Assembly: GCF_000425945.1 (NCBI RefSeq)
Contig: NZ_AUEK01000009.1
Span: 1 to 64,000, forward strand
Direction: 5' to 3'
Source: Candidatus Solirubrobacter pratensis
GTDB taxonomy: Bacteria > Actinomycetota > Thermoleophilia > Solirubrobacterales > Solirubrobacteraceae
Length of the DNA stretch: 64,000 bases
Positions 51,493-59,668 of this stretch are shown here, one piece after another. Below the pieces are notes generated by a model, which saw only the letters and a list, made by a program, of their open reading frames with translations, made no database searches and was not told the DNA's origin. Both the position numbers and the translations under genes were made by a program. How positions within the stretch are numbered: the first letter of the stretch is position 1; every line of letters starts with the position of its first letter.

Positions 51493-51541
51493 CGACCCCC
51501 GGGGTGATCGACCGCCGGGGCGCCACCTTGCAGTCGAGGTG

Positions 51542-54500
51542 TCAGCGAGCTGCCGCCGCTTCGCCCGCCGCGCCCGCCGCGACCTCGTCCTCGTCGCCCA
51601 ACTCGCCGAACAGCGAGGGGTCGCGCGCGGTGCCGCGGATCACGTCGTCCGGGGAGCCGTCCGGCAGCAGGCGGCCGTTGCGCATGCCGAAGTAGATCGC
51701 CTGCGGGTGGTGCGCGACGATCGCCAGCGTCGACTGCTCGGGCAGCGGCGCGTAGCCGTCGGTGATCGACATGCCGATCCGCTCGAGTCCCAGCACGCGC
51801 TCGACCTTGTCGTGCTCGGCCTGGTCCGGGATCGACGGGTAGCCCCAGGCGTAGCGGCGGCCCTGGCGGACGCCGATGCCGAGGTCGTTGCGCACGCGCC
51901 AGTGCAGCCATTCGGCGAGACCCTCGGCGGTCTGCACGCCGAGGCCGTGGACGAACAGCTGCTCGGCGAACTCGCCCTCCTGCTCCAGGCGCGCCATCAG
52001 CTCGGTCACCTCGTCGCCGACGGTCACGGCCTGCAGCGCCACGACGTCGAGGTCGCCGCTGTCCTTCGGCCGGTAGAAGTCGGCCAGGCACAGGCGGTCG
52101 CCCTTGGGCTGGCGCGGGCAGGTGAAGCGCTCGATCACCGTCTCGCGATCGTCGGGGTCGAGCACGACGATGTCGTTGCCCTCGCTGTAGCAGGGGAAGT
52201 AGCCGAGCAGCGCGCGCGGGTGCAGGTAATCGGCCTCGTTCCACATGCGCTCCAGCCGCGGGCGGAAGTCCTCCTGCAGCAGCCGGCGCCACTCCTCGCC
52301 CTTGACGCCGCGGCCGCCCCAGTGGAGCTTGAACAGCACGTGCGTGTCGAGGTGCGTGTAGAGCTCCTCGCGGTCGACCTCGATCTCGCGCACGCCCCAG
52401 AACGGCGGCCCGGGAACCTCGACGTCGGTGCGCGCGGCCGAGCGCACGGAGGCGTCGGTCGTGTCGAGCACCTCCTCTTCCTCGCCGGCCTCGCGCAGCT
52501 TGGCGGCGGCGCCGCGGATCTCGGCCACCAGCGCGGCTCGGCGCTCGGGCTCGATCAGGCGGTCCATCACGGCCAGGCCCTCGAACGCGTCCTTGCAGTA
52601 GAAGACGCCGGGGTCGTAGACCTCGTCGGACGCCGTCCCGCCCGGGTAGAGCACGCGGTAGCCGAACTTGCGGTTGATCGCCGCGCCGCCCAGCAGCACG
52701 GGGAACTGCAGGCCCTGCTGGTGCAGCTCCTGGATCGCCGCCGGCATCTGCTTGGAGGTGGAGACGAGCAGGGCGGAGAGGCCGATCGCCGTCGCCTTGT
52801 GCTCCTTGGCGGCGTCGAGGATCGTCTGGATCGGGACCTGCTTGCCGAGGTCCACGACCGTGTAGCCGTTGTTGGTGAGGATCGTGTTCACCAGCGACTT
52901 GCCGATGTCGTGCACGTCGCCGAACACGGTCGCGAGCACGACGGTGCCCTTCGTGTAGCCCTCGAGCTTGTCGAGGTACTGCTCGAGCTGCGCGACGGCG
53001 CGCTTCATCACCTCGGCGCTCTGGAGCACGAACGGCAGGATCAGCTCGCCGGCGCCGAACTTGTCGCCGACCTCCTTCATGGCGGGAAGGAGGACGGTGT
53101 TGAGCGTCGGGACGGCGCCGATCTTCTCGACGGACGCGTCGATCTGGGCCTCCACGCCCTCCTTCTTGCGCCGCAGGATGTGCCAGTGCAGCGCCTCCTC
53201 GGGCTCCATCCCCGCGGTCGGGTCGGCGCTCTCGGCCTCGGCCTCCGGGCCTTTGGCCTCGAAGTGCGCGATGAAGCGCTCCAGCGCGTCCTCGCGGCGG
53301 TTGAACACGAGGTCGTCGGCCAGCTCGCGCTCCTCGCCCGGGATCTCCGCGTAGGGCGTGATGTGGTTCGGGTTGACCATCGCGAGGTCCAGCCCGGCCT
53401 CGACGCAGTGCGCGAGGAAGACCGAGTTCAGGACCGAGCGGGCCGCGAGGCCGATGCCGAAGGAGACGTTGGAGACGCCGAGCGAGGTCTTCACGCCCGG
53501 CAGCTCGGACTTGATCAGCCGGATGCCCTCGATCGTCTCGACCGCCGACGGCTTCCACTCCTCGTCGCCGGTCGTGAGCGTGAACGTGAGCGCGTCGAAG
53601 ATCAGCAGCTGCGGGTCCATGCCGTGCTCGTCGCAGACCAGCTCGTGGATGCGCTTGGCGACCTCGAGCTTGCGCTCGCGCGTCTTGGCCATGCCCACCT
53701 CGTCGATCGTCAGCGCGATCAGCGCGGCGCCGTGCGCCATCGCGATCGGCACGACCTTGTCGAGCTTGTCGCGGCCCGCCTCGAGGTTGACGGAGTTGAC
53801 GATCGCGCGACCGGGGATCTGCTCCAGCGCGGTCTCGATCACGTCCGGCTCGGTCGAGTCGACCTGGATCGGCGACGGCTGCGTGAGCGAGACCTTCTTG
53901 GCGACGAGCCGCATCTGCTCGTCCTCGTCCTGGCGCTCGGTCAGCGCGACGCAGAGGTCGAGCACGTGGGCGCCGCCCTCGACCTGGTCCTCGGCGACCT
54001 GCAGCAGCGCGTCGTAGTCGTCGGCCAGCAGCAGCTCCTTGGCCCTGCGCGAGCCCTGCGAGTTCACGCGCTCGCCGACGATCGTCGGCGCGGGCTCCTG
54101 CACGAGCGGCGCGGCGGCGATCATGCTCGACACGTGCGGCGGCCGCGGCGCGGGGCGCGCACCGACCGGGTGGTCCGCGACGCGCTCGTGGATCGCGCGG
54201 ATGTGCTCCGGCGTCGTGCCGCAGCAGCCGCCGACGATCGACACGCCGTAGCGCTCGACGAAGTCGCCCAGCGCGTCGGCCAGCGGGCCGGGCTGCTCGG
54301 GGAAGATCGTCTCGCCGTTCGGGCCCTGGTGCGGGATGCCGGCGTTCGGGATGCAGTGGACGGGCAGCGGGGAGAACTCGCCGAGGAAGCGGATCGCGTC
54401 GCGCATGTCCTCAGGCCCGGTGGAGCAGTTGAGGCCGATGACGTCGACCTCGAGCGCCTCCAGCGTCGCCAGGGCCGCGCTGATGTCCGTGCCGAGCAGC

Positions 54501-55093
54501 ATCTTGCCGCCGTTCGGCAGCAGGGACACGGAGGCCTGGATCGGCGTGCTGCGGCCGGTCAGCTTGAACGCCTCGCGGATGCCGAAGATCGACGCCTTGA
54601 CCTCCAGGATGTCCTGCGCGGTCTCCACGATCAGCAGGTCCACGCCGCCCTCGAGGAGGCCCTGGGCCTGCTCGGTGAAGACCGTCACCAGGTCGCGGAA
54701 GCGGATCTGGCCCAGGCTCGGGTCCTCGGAGGCGGGGAGGAAGCCGGTCGGCCCGATCGAGCCCGCGACGAAGCGGTCCTCGCCGACCGCCTTGCGCGCG
54801 ATCTCCGCCGCGCGCCGGTTGATCTCGAGCGTGTGCTCGGCCAGTCCCCACTCCTCGAGCTTCAGCCGCGAGGCCTGGAACGTGTCGGTCTCCACGACCT
54901 CCGCGCCGGCCTCGACCATCGACTCGTGCACGCCCTGGATGACGTCTGGGCGGTTGAGCACGAGCGCCTCGTGGCAGCGCCCGGGCAGCCGGTAGTCCTT
55001 CTCCAGGCTGAGGTCGAACTGCTCGAGCGTGGCGCCCATGCCGCCGTCGAAGACGATGACGCGGTCACGGGTGGCGGCGAGGAAGTCACGCAT
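51542..55093 (-). CDS. metH: Cobalamin-dependent methionine synthase MetH
   Basis: 1183 aa, full length. Homocysteine domain with Cys ligands (GLNCSTGPEDM, GGCCGTTPEHI), pterin domain (TIVGERVNSQGSRRAKELL), B12-binding cap and domain (DVHDIGKSLVNTILTNNGY with the cobalt His) and the C-terminal reactivation domain (RYAWGYPSIPDQAEHDKVERVLG as read in parts). It methylates homocysteine from methyl-THF. Preceded by an inverted repeat over the promoter region; no cobalamin riboswitch fits in the 40 bp available. Confidence 0.97.
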   Translation of the reverse strand: MRDFLAATRDRVIVFDGGMGATLEQFDLSLEKDYRLPGRCHEALVLNRPDVIQGVHESMVEAGAEVVETDTFQASRLKLEEWGLAEHTLEINRRAAEIARKAVGEDRFVAGSIGPTGFLPASEDPSLGQIRFRDLVTVFTEQAQGLLEGGVDLLIVETAQDILEVKASIFGIREAFKLTGRSTPIQASVSLLPNGGKMLLGTDISAALATLEALEVDVIGLNCSTGPEDMRDAIRFLGEFSPLPVHCIPNAGIPHQGPNGETIFPEQPGPLADALGDFVERYGVSIVGGCCGTTPEHIRAIHERVADHPVGARPAPRPPHVSSMIAAAPLVQEPAPTIVGERVNSQGSRRAKELLLADDYDALLQVAEDQVEGGAHVLDLCVALTERQDEDEQMRLVAKKVSLTQPSPIQVDSTEPDVIETALEQIPGRAIVNSVNLEAGRDKLDKVVPIAMAHGAALIALTIDEVGMAKTRERKLEVAKRIHELVCDEHGMDPQLLIFDALTFTLTTGDEEWKPSAVETIEGIRLIKSELPGVKTSLGVSNVSFGIGLAARSVLNSVFLAHCVEAGLDLAMVNPNHITPYAEIPGEERELADDLVFNRREDALERFIAHFEAKGPEAEAESADPTAGMEPEEALHWHILRRKKEGVEAQIDASVEKIGAVPTLNTVLLPAMKEVGDKFGAGELILPFVLQSAEVMKRAVAQLEQYLDKLEGYTKGTVVLATVFGDVHDIGKSLVNTILTNNGYTVVDLGKQVPIQTILDAAKEHKATAIGLSALLVSTSKQMPAAIQELHQQGLQFPVLLGGAAINRKFGYRVLYPGGTASDEVYDPGVFYCKDAFEGLAVMDRLIEPERRAALVAEIRGAAAKLREAGEEEEVLDTTDASVRSAARTDVEVPGPPFWGVREIEVDREELYTHLDTHVLFKLHWGGRGVKGEEWRRLLQEDFRPRLERMWNEADYLHPRALLGYFPCYSEGNDIVVLDPDDRETVIERFTCPRQPKGDRLCLADFYRPKDSGDLDVVALQAVTVGDEVTELMARLEQEGEFAEQLFVHGLGVQTAEGLAEWLHWRVRNDLGIGVRQGRRYAWGYPSIPDQAEHDKVERVLGLERIGMSITDGYAPLPEQSTLAIVAHHPQAIYFGMRNGRLLPDGSPDDVIRGTARDPSLFGELGDEDEVAAGAAGEAAAAR

Positions 55094-55115
55094 GTCGCTA
55101 CAAGTTAGCGCAACC

Positions 55116-55133
55116 TTGACACAGGTTTGTCAA
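55116..55133 (-). promoter_or_regulatory. Inverted repeat in the metH promoter
   Basis: TTGACA and TGTCAA around a 6-bp centre. On the minus strand the distal TTGACA can serve as a -35 box. The symmetry suggests an operator (ArsR- or TetR-size) controlling metH. It overlaps no gene. Confidence 0.5.
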
Positions 55134-55143
55134 CCTGCCGGTG

Positions 55144-55620
55144 TCACCCGACGTCGCGCCTGCGGAAGCCGGCCAGCCCCGCGGCGCCCACGGCGGCGGC
55201 GATCGCCGCGAGCGTCAGCGGCGCCGCGCTGATGGCGCCGCCGGGCAGGCGCGGCACATGCGTGAACGGCGAGAGGTCGAGCAGCCGGTCGCCGGCGTGG
55301 ATCAGCGGCCCGATCTCGCCGATCAGGACGCACAGCGCGACGGCCGCCCAGCCGGCGGCGGAGGCGCGCGGCGCCAGCCCGAACAGCGCGAGCGCGACGG
55401 CGCCGAGCACCCAGGCGGCCGGCGCCTGCACGAGCGCGGCGGCGAGCACGCGCCCGAGCTGGCCCGCGTCGCCGGTCTGCGCGGCGTGCATGATCCCCGC
55501 GGTGAGCCCGGCGGCGCCGAGCAGCGCGACCGTCCCGCCGGCGGCGACGGCGGCGTGGCTGAGCGTCCAGCGCGTACGCGTGACCGCGGTCGAGAGGATC
55601 GCCTCGGCGTGGCCGCCGGC
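55144..55620 (-). pseudogene. ABC exporter permease, C-terminal remnant
   Basis: About 158 codons from GGHAEAILSTAVTRTRWTLSH to the natural stop: the last three or four helices of an ABC-2 type exporter permease (usually about 530 aa). No start codon lies upstream of the internal ATG 55491, and the sequence before 55620 turns abruptly into unrelated Arg/Pro codons. The ATPase partner is missing. Confidence 0.75.
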
Positions 55621-55658
55621 CCGCCGCGGGCGCGCGCTCGGATCGCGACGCCGGCATC

Positions 55659-56123
55659 GTCCGGCGCGATCCCGCCGCCGTCTCCCGCTTCGTCGAGACG
55701 TTCGCCGCCGCGTTCGCCGACGCGGGCGTCCCGCGCATGCCCTCGCGCGTCTTCGCCTCGATCCTCGCCAGCGACGCCGGCCGGCTGACGGCCGCCGAGC
55801 TGTCGGAGCGGCTCCAGGTCAGCCCGGCCGCGATCTCCGGCGCGGTGCGCTACCTGATGCAGGTCGACCTGCTGGTGCGCGCGCGCGAGCCCGGCTCGCG
55901 GCGCGACGTGTACGCGGTCCGCGACGACGCCTGGTACGAGGCGGTCGTCCGCCGCGAGCGCCTGCTCGAACTGTGGTCGCGCGCGACGCGCGAGGGGATC
56001 GAGGCGCTGGGGCGCGAGACGCCCGCCGGCGCCCGGCTCGCCGAGACGCTCGCGTTCTTCGAGTTCCTGCAGGCCGAGATGCCCGCGCTGCTGGAGCGCT
56101 GGCGCGCCTCGCGCCGAAGCTAG
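55659..56123 (+). pseudogene. MarR-type regulator lacking its start codon
   Basis: RRDPAAVSRFVETFAAAFADAGVPRMPSRVFASILASD and a full winged helix (LTAAELSERLQVSPAAISGAVRYL, ARE-PGSRRDVY) match GbsR/MarR-like regulators from about their eighth residue. No ATG, GTG or TTG precedes this in frame; ATG 55737 would remove the first helix. It is joined head-to-head to the broken ABC permease. It may still make a shortened protein. Confidence 0.65.
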
Positions 56124-56878
56124 GCCCAGCCGCCGAAGCCGGGCTCGGTGTTCGGGCCGCCCTGGCGGTCGTAGTGCGGTCCTTCCTGCAGCTCGTCCGC
56201 GTAGTCCTCGGCGTCGTCCTGCGGCTCGAAGCCGATCCGCTTCGCGGCGTCGTCGAGCGGCCACCAGCGCCGGGTGTTGGCGGACGCGCCGTAGACGATC
56301 GTGAAGCCGACGTCCGGCGCGGTCAGCGCGGCATCCACCAGGCGGACGGCGTCGCCGTGTGAGAGCCAGGTGTGGAGCGCGCGCTTGTTCGGGGGCCGCT
56401 CGTCGAAGGTGCCGATGCGCAGCGCGACGAACTCGAGCCCGAACTTGTCGGCGTACATCCTCCCGAGCGCCTCGCCATAGACCTTCGAGGCGCCGTAGAG
56501 GCCGTCCGGGCGCGGGGTGTAGTGCTCGGTCAGCGGCTCGCCGACGGGGTACATCCCGGTCGCGTGGTTGGAGCTCGCGTAGACGATGCGGCCGACGCCG
56601 AGGCGGCGGCATGCGTCGAACACGTGGAACGCGCCGTGCAGGTTCGGTCCGGCGATCTGCTCGAACGGCGCCTCGTCGGGCACGGCGCCCAGGTGGACCA
56701 CGGCGTCGACGCCCTCGACCGCACGGTCCACCGCGTCCTGGTCGTTCAGGTCGGCCGCGACGAACTCGTGGCCGCCGTCCTGCGGCTCGAGGATGTCGGT
56801 CAGCCGCAGCTCGTGCGCGAGGCCGCGGCTGAGGACCGTTCCGATGCGCCCGGCGGCGCCCGTGATCAGCACCTTCAT
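56120..56878 (-). CDS. NAD-dependent epimerase/uronate dehydrogenase-like
   Basis: 252-aa extended SDR. VLITGAAGRIGTVL binds NAD, VVHLGAVPD and SSNHATGMYP carry the active-site region, and YGASKVYGEAL is the YxxxK motif. The SSNHATG stretch matches uronate dehydrogenases, which oxidise galacturonate or glucuronate. ATG 56878. Its stop is interleaved with the MarR-type gene (CTAG). Confidence 0.87.
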   Translation of the reverse strand: MKVLITGAAGRIGTVLSRGLAHELRLTDILEPQDGGHEFVAADLNDQDAVDRAVEGVDAVVHLGAVPDEAPFEQIAGPNLHGAFHVFDACRRLGVGRIVYASSNHATGMYPVGEPLTEHYTPRPDGLYGASKVYGEALGRMYADKFGLEFVALRIGTFDERPPNKRALHTWLSHGDAVRLVDAALTAPDVGFTIVYGASANTRRWWPLDDAAKRIGFEPQDDAEDYADELQEGPHYDRQGGPNTEPGFGGWA

Positions 56879-57323
56879 GCCGGGATGTCTACCGGTTAAC
56901 AGCCGTCGGCCCCGTCGAGGACGGGGCCGGGGCCGGGGTGAGGGGAGGGGCGAGACGCCCGCGTTGGGATGAGGCCTCGTCCACTGAAGAGGGGTTTCGA
57001 CGGACGGGCGGTGCGGGCGACTCACCCCCTGTATCGGCACCCCGCCGGGGACCTTTAGCGATTTCGTACACCGATCCCGGCTCGCGCGCGAGCGGCCGTC
57101 CGCGGCCGCCGACCGAGGTCGCGATGACGCTGAACGTGCAGGGCGCGGCGCCGACGCCGTGGCCCGATCCCACCACGCTCGCGGCCCAGCCGGAGCCGCC
57201 GGCCAGGCCGGTCGCCGCGCCGCCGCCCGCGCGGGCGATCCAGGCGCCGGAGCCCGTCGGCGAGCAGCCGGGCGCCCGCGGCAGCTGATCCGCCGCCGCG
57301 CCGCTTCCTAACCTCGTTCGTGC
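56879..57323. other. 445-bp spacer with hairpin and weak ORF
   Basis: No convincing gene. At 56908-56928, GGCCCCGTC-GAG-GACGGGGCC is a strong hairpin just upstream of the epimerase start. A plus-strand frame 56938-57288 gives a Pro/Ala-rich product (PPARPVAAPPPARAIQAPEP) of no known family and typical of GC-rich noncoding sequence. TAACCT at 57309-57314 is 9 nt from the MFS ATG. Confidence 0.5.
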
Positions 57324-58772
57324 ATGGCATCGGCGATCGAGACGGAAACGGCGCCCGCGCGCGAGCCGCGTCAGAACCCGCGCCGTTACCTGGTGCTGGC
57401 GATCTGCTGCAGCAGCCTTTTCATCGTCGGCCTCGACAACACGATCGTCAACGTCGCGCTGCCGACGATGCGCGAGGACCTGCACGCCTCGATCCCCGAG
57501 CTGCAGTGGACCGTCGACGCCTACACGCTGGTGCTGGCGAGCCTGCTGATCCTGTCCGGCTCGACGGCCGACCGGCTCGGCCGCGCGCGGATCTTCAAGG
57601 TCGGCCTGGCGCTGTTCACGCTCGGCTCGCTGCTGTGCAGCCTCGCGCCCAGCGTCGAGCTGCTGATCGCCTTCCGGATGCTGCAGGCCATCGGCGGCTC
57701 GATGCTCAACCCGGTCGCGATGTCGATCATCCGCAATACGTTCACCAACGCCCGCGAGCGTGCGCAGGCGATCGGCGTCTGGGGCGGGGTGATCGGCCTC
57801 AGCATGGCGCTCGGACCGGTGCTCGGCGGCGCGCTCGTCGAGGGGATCGGCTGGCGCTCGATCTTCTGGGTCAACGTGCCGGTCGGGCTCGCGGTGATCG
57901 TGCTGACCGCGCGCTACGTCGCCGAGTCGCGCGCGCCGCACGCGCGCCGTCCCGATCCGGTCGGCCAGGTGCTCGTGCTCGTGATCCTGGCGAGCGTCAC
58001 GTACGCGATCATCGAGGCGCCGGAGGCGGGATGGCTCTCATCGCAGACGCTCGGGCTGTTCGCGCTCTCGGCCGCGGCGCTCGGGGCGCTGGTGCTCTAT
58101 GAGCCGCGGCGGCGGGATCCGCTGATCGAGCTGCGCTTCTTCCGCAGCGCGCCGTTCTCCGGCGCGACGCTGATCGCCGTCAGCGCGTTCCTCGCCCTGA
58201 GCGGCTTCCTCTTCCTCAACACGCTCTACCTGCAGCAGGCGCGCGGGCTCTCGCCGCTGGAAGCGGGCCTATACATGCTGCCGATGGCCGTCACGACGGT
58301 CGTCGTGGGTCCGCTGAGCGGCCGTGCCGTCGGGCGCGTCGGCTCGCGTCCGTCGCTGCTGCTCGGCGGCGCGGGAATCGCCATCGGCGCCCTGATGCTG
58401 ACCGGGGTGACGCCGACGACGCCGCATGCCTGGCTGATCGCCGCCTACGTGATCTTCGGGCTCGGCTTCGGCGCGGTGAACCCGCCGATCACCAACACCG
58501 CGGTGTCGGGGATGCCGCCCGCCCAGGCGGGCGTGGCGGCGGCGATCGCGTCGACGAGCCGGCAGGTGGGCGCCTCGCTCGGGATCGCGCTCGTCGGCGC
58601 GGTCGGCGTCGCGAGCTCCGGCGGCCCCGCCGCGCTGGCGGCCGCCGGCCACACGGGATGGTGGATCGTCGCCCTCTGCGGGGCGCTCGTCGTCCTGCTC
58701 GCCTTCGTGACGACCACCCGCGCGGCGCTCGACACCGCGATGGCCGTGGGCGGCCTCGAAGCCGAGGCCTGA
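57324..58772 (+). CDS. MFS drug-efflux transporter, DHA2 family
   Basis: 482 aa with about 14 helices. FIVGLDNTIVNVALPTM is the DHA2 helix-1 motif, ADRLGRARIFK motif A, and GPVLGGALVEGIGWRSIFWVNVPVG motif C. Related to, but distinct from, the pump at 4467. No regulator or operator like that of the first pump was found. ATG with TAACCT 9 nt upstream. Confidence 0.9.
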   Translation: MASAIETETAPAREPRQNPRRYLVLAICCSSLFIVGLDNTIVNVALPTMREDLHASIPELQWTVDAYTLVLASLLILSGSTADRLGRARIFKVGLALFTLGSLLCSLAPSVELLIAFRMLQAIGGSMLNPVAMSIIRNTFTNARERAQAIGVWGGVIGLSMALGPVLGGALVEGIGWRSIFWVNVPVGLAVIVLTARYVAESRAPHARRPDPVGQVLVLVILASVTYAIIEAPEAGWLSSQTLGLFALSAAALGALVLYEPRRRDPLIELRFFRSAPFSGATLIAVSAFLALSGFLFLNTLYLQQARGLSPLEAGLYMLPMAVTTVVVGPLSGRAVGRVGSRPSLLLGGAGIAIGALMLTGVTPTTPHAWLIAAYVIFGLGFGAVNPPITNTAVSGMPPAQAGVAAAIASTSRQVGASLGIALVGAVGVASSGGPAALAAAGHTGWWIVALCGALVVLLAFVTTTRAALDTAMAVGGLEAEA

Positions 58773-58781
58773 GGGCGGACC

Positions 58782-58935
58782 TCAGCGGTGCGCGACGGCG
58801 AGCAGGTGCGCGCTCGCCGCGAGCATCGCCGGATCGCGCTCGACGAGCCGCGCGTGCGGCGACTGGCGCAGCCGGTCGTCCCTCGACGTAGCGCGTCGCG
58901 TAGAAGTCCGCCATGTCGCGCGCCACCCAGCGCAT
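58782..58935 (-). pseudogene. Frameshifted small ORF next to the MITE
   Basis: MRWVARDMADFYATRYVEG in one frame continues as RDDRLRQSPHARLVERDPAM and LLAVAHR-stop in another, after a one-base shift near 58880. Together about 50 residues. Its ATG is 3 bp from the left MITE end, so before the insertion it followed directly on the hemoglobin gene. Confidence 0.35.
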
Positions 58936-58938
58936 CGA

Positions 58939-59109
58939 CTAGGAGCCTGTTGAACTTTCCCCGCCGCGCGATGCGGCACGCCCGCGGCGCCGGATTGGCC
59001 GGGCCCGTGCCCAGGAAGACGCGCCGGTATGCCGAGGCACGGGCCCGGCGCCCGGCATCCACGGGCGCACCACCTCGCATCGACGGATCAAAGATCAACA
59101 GACTCCTAG
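58939..59109. mobile_element. 171-bp foldback MITE flanked by CTAG
   Basis: Termini GAGCCTGTTGAACTTT and AAAGATCAACAGACTC are 16-bp inverted repeats with two mismatches, each flanked by CTAG, a likely 4-bp target duplication. The interior is itself a long imperfect palindrome (arms GCCGGGCCCGTGCC/GGCACGGGCCCGGC and outer GATGCG pairings). No coding capacity. CTAG targets and the ends suggest mobilisation by an IS5-like transposase. Confidence 0.8.
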
Positions 59110-59558
59110 GCCTCGGGGCCTTCCCAACCCCAGCGCGGCATCGGGGCGCCGGAGGCGACGACGGCGTCCTTGGGCGAGTAGACCAGGACGTCGTCGATCG
59201 CCCAGCGCATGTACGCGTGCATCGCCGCGCGGAATTCGGGGTCGGTGGGCAGCGTGGCGTCGTCCATCGCGGCGTCGAAGCACCGCAGGAAACGCTCGCC
59301 GAGGTCCGTCATGTCGCCGTGGCCGGCGTGCATGCGCAGCAAGGCCGACTGATCGCTGCAGGTCTGCGAGAAGCGCGGCGGGCCGCCGAGCACCTCGGCC
59401 CAGTAGGCCGCGAGTCGCTCCACGTGCTGCGGGTGCTGCTCCGGATGCGAGAACGGGTGGTTGAGCTGCGGGTCCGCGAGGCAGCGCGCGTGGTGCGCCT
59501 CGGCGAGCGCGAGGAACGCCGGCTCCCCGCCGGCGAACTCGAACAGCGAAGGGCGCAC
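59106..59558 (-). CDS. Group II truncated hemoglobin-like protein
   Basis: 150 aa. NHPFSHPEQHPQHVERLAAYWAEVLGGP and the proximal-His segment RMHAGHGDM are typical; YMRWAIDDVL carries Trp G8 of group II. The B10 Tyr position appears to be His (AEAHHARC). Binds heme and O2/NO. GTG start. Its stop TAG lies in the CTAG site where the MITE inserted, leaving the gene whole. Probably with gsIII upstream on the same strand. Confidence 0.87.
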   Translation of the reverse strand: MRPSLFEFAGGEPAFLALAEAHHARCLADPQLNHPFSHPEQHPQHVERLAAYWAEVLGGPPRFSQTCSDQSALLRMHAGHGDMTDLGERFLRCFDAAMDDATLPTDPEFRAAMHAYMRWAIDDVLVYSPKDAVVASGAPMPRWGWEGPEA

Positions 59559-59668
59559 GCGCCAAGCGTCGCAGATCGGGGGCGCCGGCGGCCGTCGCCT
59601 CACGCGGTCGGCCGCCGGCCCGCGACCCATCCAGGGCCGCGTGCACGGCCCCGCCAGCGGCGTATCAG

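Noticed and set aside
49222..51507. 761-codon plus-strand frame
   Set aside because: Antisense of the GGDEF-EAL gene.
51482..55108. 1208-codon plus-strand frame
   Set aside because: Antisense of metH; Arg/Asp/Val-rich GC artefact with no domains.
55094..55140. Cobalamin or SAM riboswitch before metH
   Set aside because: Only 40 bp of leader and no conserved riboswitch boxes.
56938..57288. 116-codon gene in the spacer
   Set aside because: Pro/Ala-rich composition, no start context, no family.
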